From contig ADNK01003020.1 in assembly GCA_000320545.1 (NCBI GenBank), forward strand, positions 1 to 21,749: a stretch of DNA of 21,749 bases. The letters run 5' to 3'. This document shows positions 19,306-21,749 of the stretch, one piece after another (within the stretch, counting starts at the first letter, position 1; each line of letters starts with the position of its first letter). Position numbers and translations under genes: made by a program. The notes under the pieces were generated by a model. It saw only the letters and a list, made by a program, of their open reading frames with translations. It was not told the DNA's origin and did no database searches. Origin of the DNA: Bigelowiella natans CCMP2755. Lineage: Eukaryota > Cercozoa > Chlorarachniophyceae.

Positions 19306-21531
19306 ATGGAGGCCGACTCTAAGCCGTTTCAAACACCAAACGATGCCGCCAAGTGCACAGTCGATGGGCAGCCGCGTTCACAAGACAACGTAAACAATGG
19401 AAACAAGGATCAAACCTCCCAACCGCCGACCCAAGCGGTGAATAAAGTTAAGGAGATGGAGATAGATGCTCCAGAGAAGGTAGTTATCATAAAGCAAAAA
19501 AGTCCACACGCCGTCAAAAAGACTGACTGACGGCGACGAGAAGCTGACAGCTGATGTCAGATGCCGTATTTTTCAGGTTAATGGTAATCAAACAAAAGAA
19601 GCTAAAGCAGAGAAAAAACTTGACGATTTACTACAGCGATCAAAAGTTTTTGCTGAATTCGTAGCTGGGAAGCGCCAGATGAATATGAGGTGTGATCCCG
19701 TTCGTGTTGCGTGTTGGCCAGCGCTTTTTCAACGCAGCTTTCTGACGGCGAAATGCTTTTTATTTGTGCCAGTTCTTCTAACAATAAGAAAAAAGGATCG
19801 AGTTCTAGAAGAGGCCGCATGCAGGAATCCGAGGAGGTAGTACCACCAGATCACGATTACATTGTTTCCAGTTAACCCAGACGTTATCCTTTACTTATCC
19901 CATTAGGATGCTATCCTCTTGAAGCAAGAAGGCAGTGATGAAACTCTCGATCCGGTGCTAATTAGTGCAGCTGTATAATCAAATATGACAACGGGTTCTT
20001 CTCACTTTTATACAAATATACGCAATGAGTTGGGATGCCTACATATGATGAAGCCATAATGAGAGTGCGACTACAAAGCGAGCTAGTCATCCCAAAATTT
20101 AAATTCACAAATCCTCCTCTCTCCCCTCCCCCATCAAAATAACGCAGGTCCGGTTGATGACCCAGCCATCGAACATTGAATTTGGGACAATGAGACAATA
20201 CCAACTGAACGCGCTCAACTGGATGATACGGCTCCATGATATCGGCTGCAACGGTACTGTGTTTACTGACTTCACACATTCTCTCTGGTGCAGAAACTTC
20301 CCTTCGTTTGACATCACCCCTTTTGCAGGTATTCTGGCAGATGAAATGGGCCTTGGGAAGACACTCGAATCGATCTCTTTATTAGCCTACCTCAAGCAGT
20401 ACCGTAAGGTATACCTCCGTGACTACTCCTCCTCCTCCTCCTCCTTCTCCTGCTGCTGCTCAGTGTTATGAAAATATATTCGTCAGGTGTGTGGCCCCCA
20501 CCTCGTGATTGTTCCAAAGAGTACCAGCGGTAACTGGATGCGAGAATTCAAACGATGGTCTGTTTAGTGCGATTATCACTATTATCTCTTTCAACACTTC
20601 TGACGACGATGATGACATGCCGCCTACCATCTGCAGGTGCCCCTCGCTCTCCTGCATGCTCTTTCACGGTAGTTATATTAAGCGCGTCGTTTCAGCAGAA
20701 TATTCTTCGTTGACTAACTGCTGATAGTACCGACTATGAATGATGAGTGATGTTGCCTCTGCCAAATGCTCGCCAGCAGAAGAAACGAAACTGTCATGCT
20801 ATAATCTCGCATTATTAAGAGGTGCTGCCGTCCTGAGATTTTCCTGGAAAACAACTATTGGCAGGATCGAAGGAGGAACGTGTACATTTAAAGCCTAAAG
20901 TAGGTAGCACAGACGTATGCGTCACAACATACTCGATGTGCGTGAGGGAGAAAAGCTGCATGTCCAAGATCAACTGGTAGGAGGAGGAGAGATTGCTAGA
21001 ACCGATGCTGCTTTTGTCTCGGCTGTAGGAAGAATGCCATGATGAAAATATCTGATATATTATTGTCATTATTAAACATTATTTATGTCTATTGTGGGGT
21101 TCTTCCCGCCGCAGGTTTCTTTACCTTTGATCATTTAACCAACTATTTTACCTTTCATCCACACTACTGACACTACGCCATCTATTTCTTGCTCGTTCTG
21201 TGTGTGTAGGTATTACATTTATATCGATGAGGCACATAGAATAAAAAACGAGGTTGCTGGCTGCCTAAAATGATGATGATGATGATGATGATGACCAAAC
21301 ATTAAGGACGAGAAATCAATCAATCTTCACCCAATATGATGCCAGTCCTAGATCATCGTCTTGGTAATATTCCCTCATATGCTGTCTTCTATATGTTTTT
21401 TGTTGTAGGAGGCTTTGCTTTCGCAAGTCGTACGGTCTTTTCCCTCAAAGCACCGGCTATTGATCACAGGCACACCGCTGCAAAATAATTTGCATGAGCT
21501 GTGGGCCCTCCTAAACTTTCTGCTACCGGAT
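19306..21531 (+). CDS. ISWI-type SNF2 chromatin-remodelling ATPase (5' part, 11 exons)
   Basis: Exons: 19306-19479, 19577-19689, 19773-19836, 19907-19972, 20148-20253, 20329-20408, 20487-20557, 20637-20668, 20865-20976, 21210-21252, 21409-21531. All are GT-AG and in phase (328 codons). The N-terminal region is polar, then [17 protein letters not shown] and [13 protein letters not shown] match the ISWI leader. The ATPase lobe begins [21 protein letters not shown]. Motif I is [11 protein letters not shown] (176-186, Lys185), motif Ia [11 protein letters not shown], motif [12 protein letters not shown] (DEAH at 279-282), motif [19 protein letters not shown]. Known: ISWI slides and spaces nucleosomes using ATP. 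The match to plant and animal ISWI is close. The start ATG has a good context (AACCATGG). The second helicase lobe and HAND-SANT-SLIDE lie beyond the poor-quality end. The donor of exon 4 could also be at 19954. Confidence 0.93.
21270..21294 (+). repeat. (ATG)n microsatellite in ISWI intron 10
   Basis: About eight ATG/TGA-phase trinucleotide units lie in the 156-nt intron between the DEAH exon and the next exon. It is simple slippage DNA inside the intron, with no coding role. Confidence 0.9.
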
Positions 21532-21540
21532 GTACGTTCG

Positions 21541-21749
21541 TACTCTTTTTTTTTCTTGGGGGGGGGGGGGGGGGTAGTAGGATTCGTGAGGCATTATAAT
21601 GATGTGCGTGTGGGGGTAAAAAGGGGGGGGGGGGGAAAAGGGGATTTTAAAAAAAAGGAAAAAACGGGAAAAAAGAAAAAGAAACTTTAATTAAAAGAAG
21701 CCTTTCCCCCATTTGATTTAAAAGGGTTTTGTCCCACAACTGGCCCACA
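21541..21749. other. Homopolymer-rich tail, probable low-quality contig end
   Basis: Right after the ISWI exon ending at 21531 comes a G17 run (21558-21574), then a G13 run (21623-21635), with A and T runs between and after. No ISWI exon can be read here, although the family needs one soon after LLPDV. The pattern looks like sequencing or assembly failure after a poly-G tract; it could also be a real intron with G runs. Confidence 0.6.

Overview
The window comes from a eukaryotic nuclear genome, most likely a unicellular alga or other protist. The evidence is short GT-AG introns (56 to about 385 nt) in most genes, compact and often divergent gene packing, many microsatellites, and protein families typical of such organisms: a REJ/GPS polycystin-like receptor with a Pro/Thr/Ser-rich stalk, an SPPL2-type presenilin-fold protein and an ISWI remodeler. 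PT- and SP-rich stalks suggest a stramenopile, haptophyte, cryptophyte or chlorarachniophyte, but I cannot place it further. Nothing looks bacterial, viral or organellar.

Layout, left to right. (1) 1-7469, minus: one large gene with a signal peptide, a repeat-rich mucin-like stalk (36-bp and 84-bp minisatellites), a REJ-type ectodomain, a GPS motif and the first membrane segments of a polycystin-1/PKDREJ-like receptor. Its 3' end lies off the left edge, and its reading frame is interrupted near 5766 and within 3253-3560. (2) 8421-9220, plus: a short ankyrin-repeat gene that runs into CACATGTG-rich repetitive DNA. (3) 9430-9630: a long imperfect inverted repeat. (4) 9660-11012, minus: an intronless, divergent RACK1-like beta-propeller gene. 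(5) 11682-13644, plus: a ten-exon secreted Cys- and Tyr-rich protein made of two related modules, with no family I recognise. (6) 14919-16550, minus: a PA-domain SPPL2-like protein whose first catalytic Asp (YD) reads as Asn (YN). (7) 18056-18755, minus: a small dual-specificity phosphatase. (8) 19306 to beyond 21531, plus: the 5' half of an ISWI-type SNF2 ATPase. The last 200 bases hold long G runs and look like poor-quality contig end.

Genes 1/2, 4/5 and 7/8 are divergent pairs with likely shared promoter regions. The first two spacers each contain a short plus-strand ORF with the same D-K/R-P...AWIVR motif, and codon-level differences suggest these are related coding sequences. There is no sign of one shared pathway. 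Genes 1, 5 and 6 enter the secretory or membrane system, genes 7 and 4 suggest signalling, and gene 8 acts on chromatin. The most unusual items are the YN pseudoprotease-like SPPL, the duplicated Cys/Tyr-rich secreted protein, the repeat-stalk receptor and the AWIVR ORF pair.
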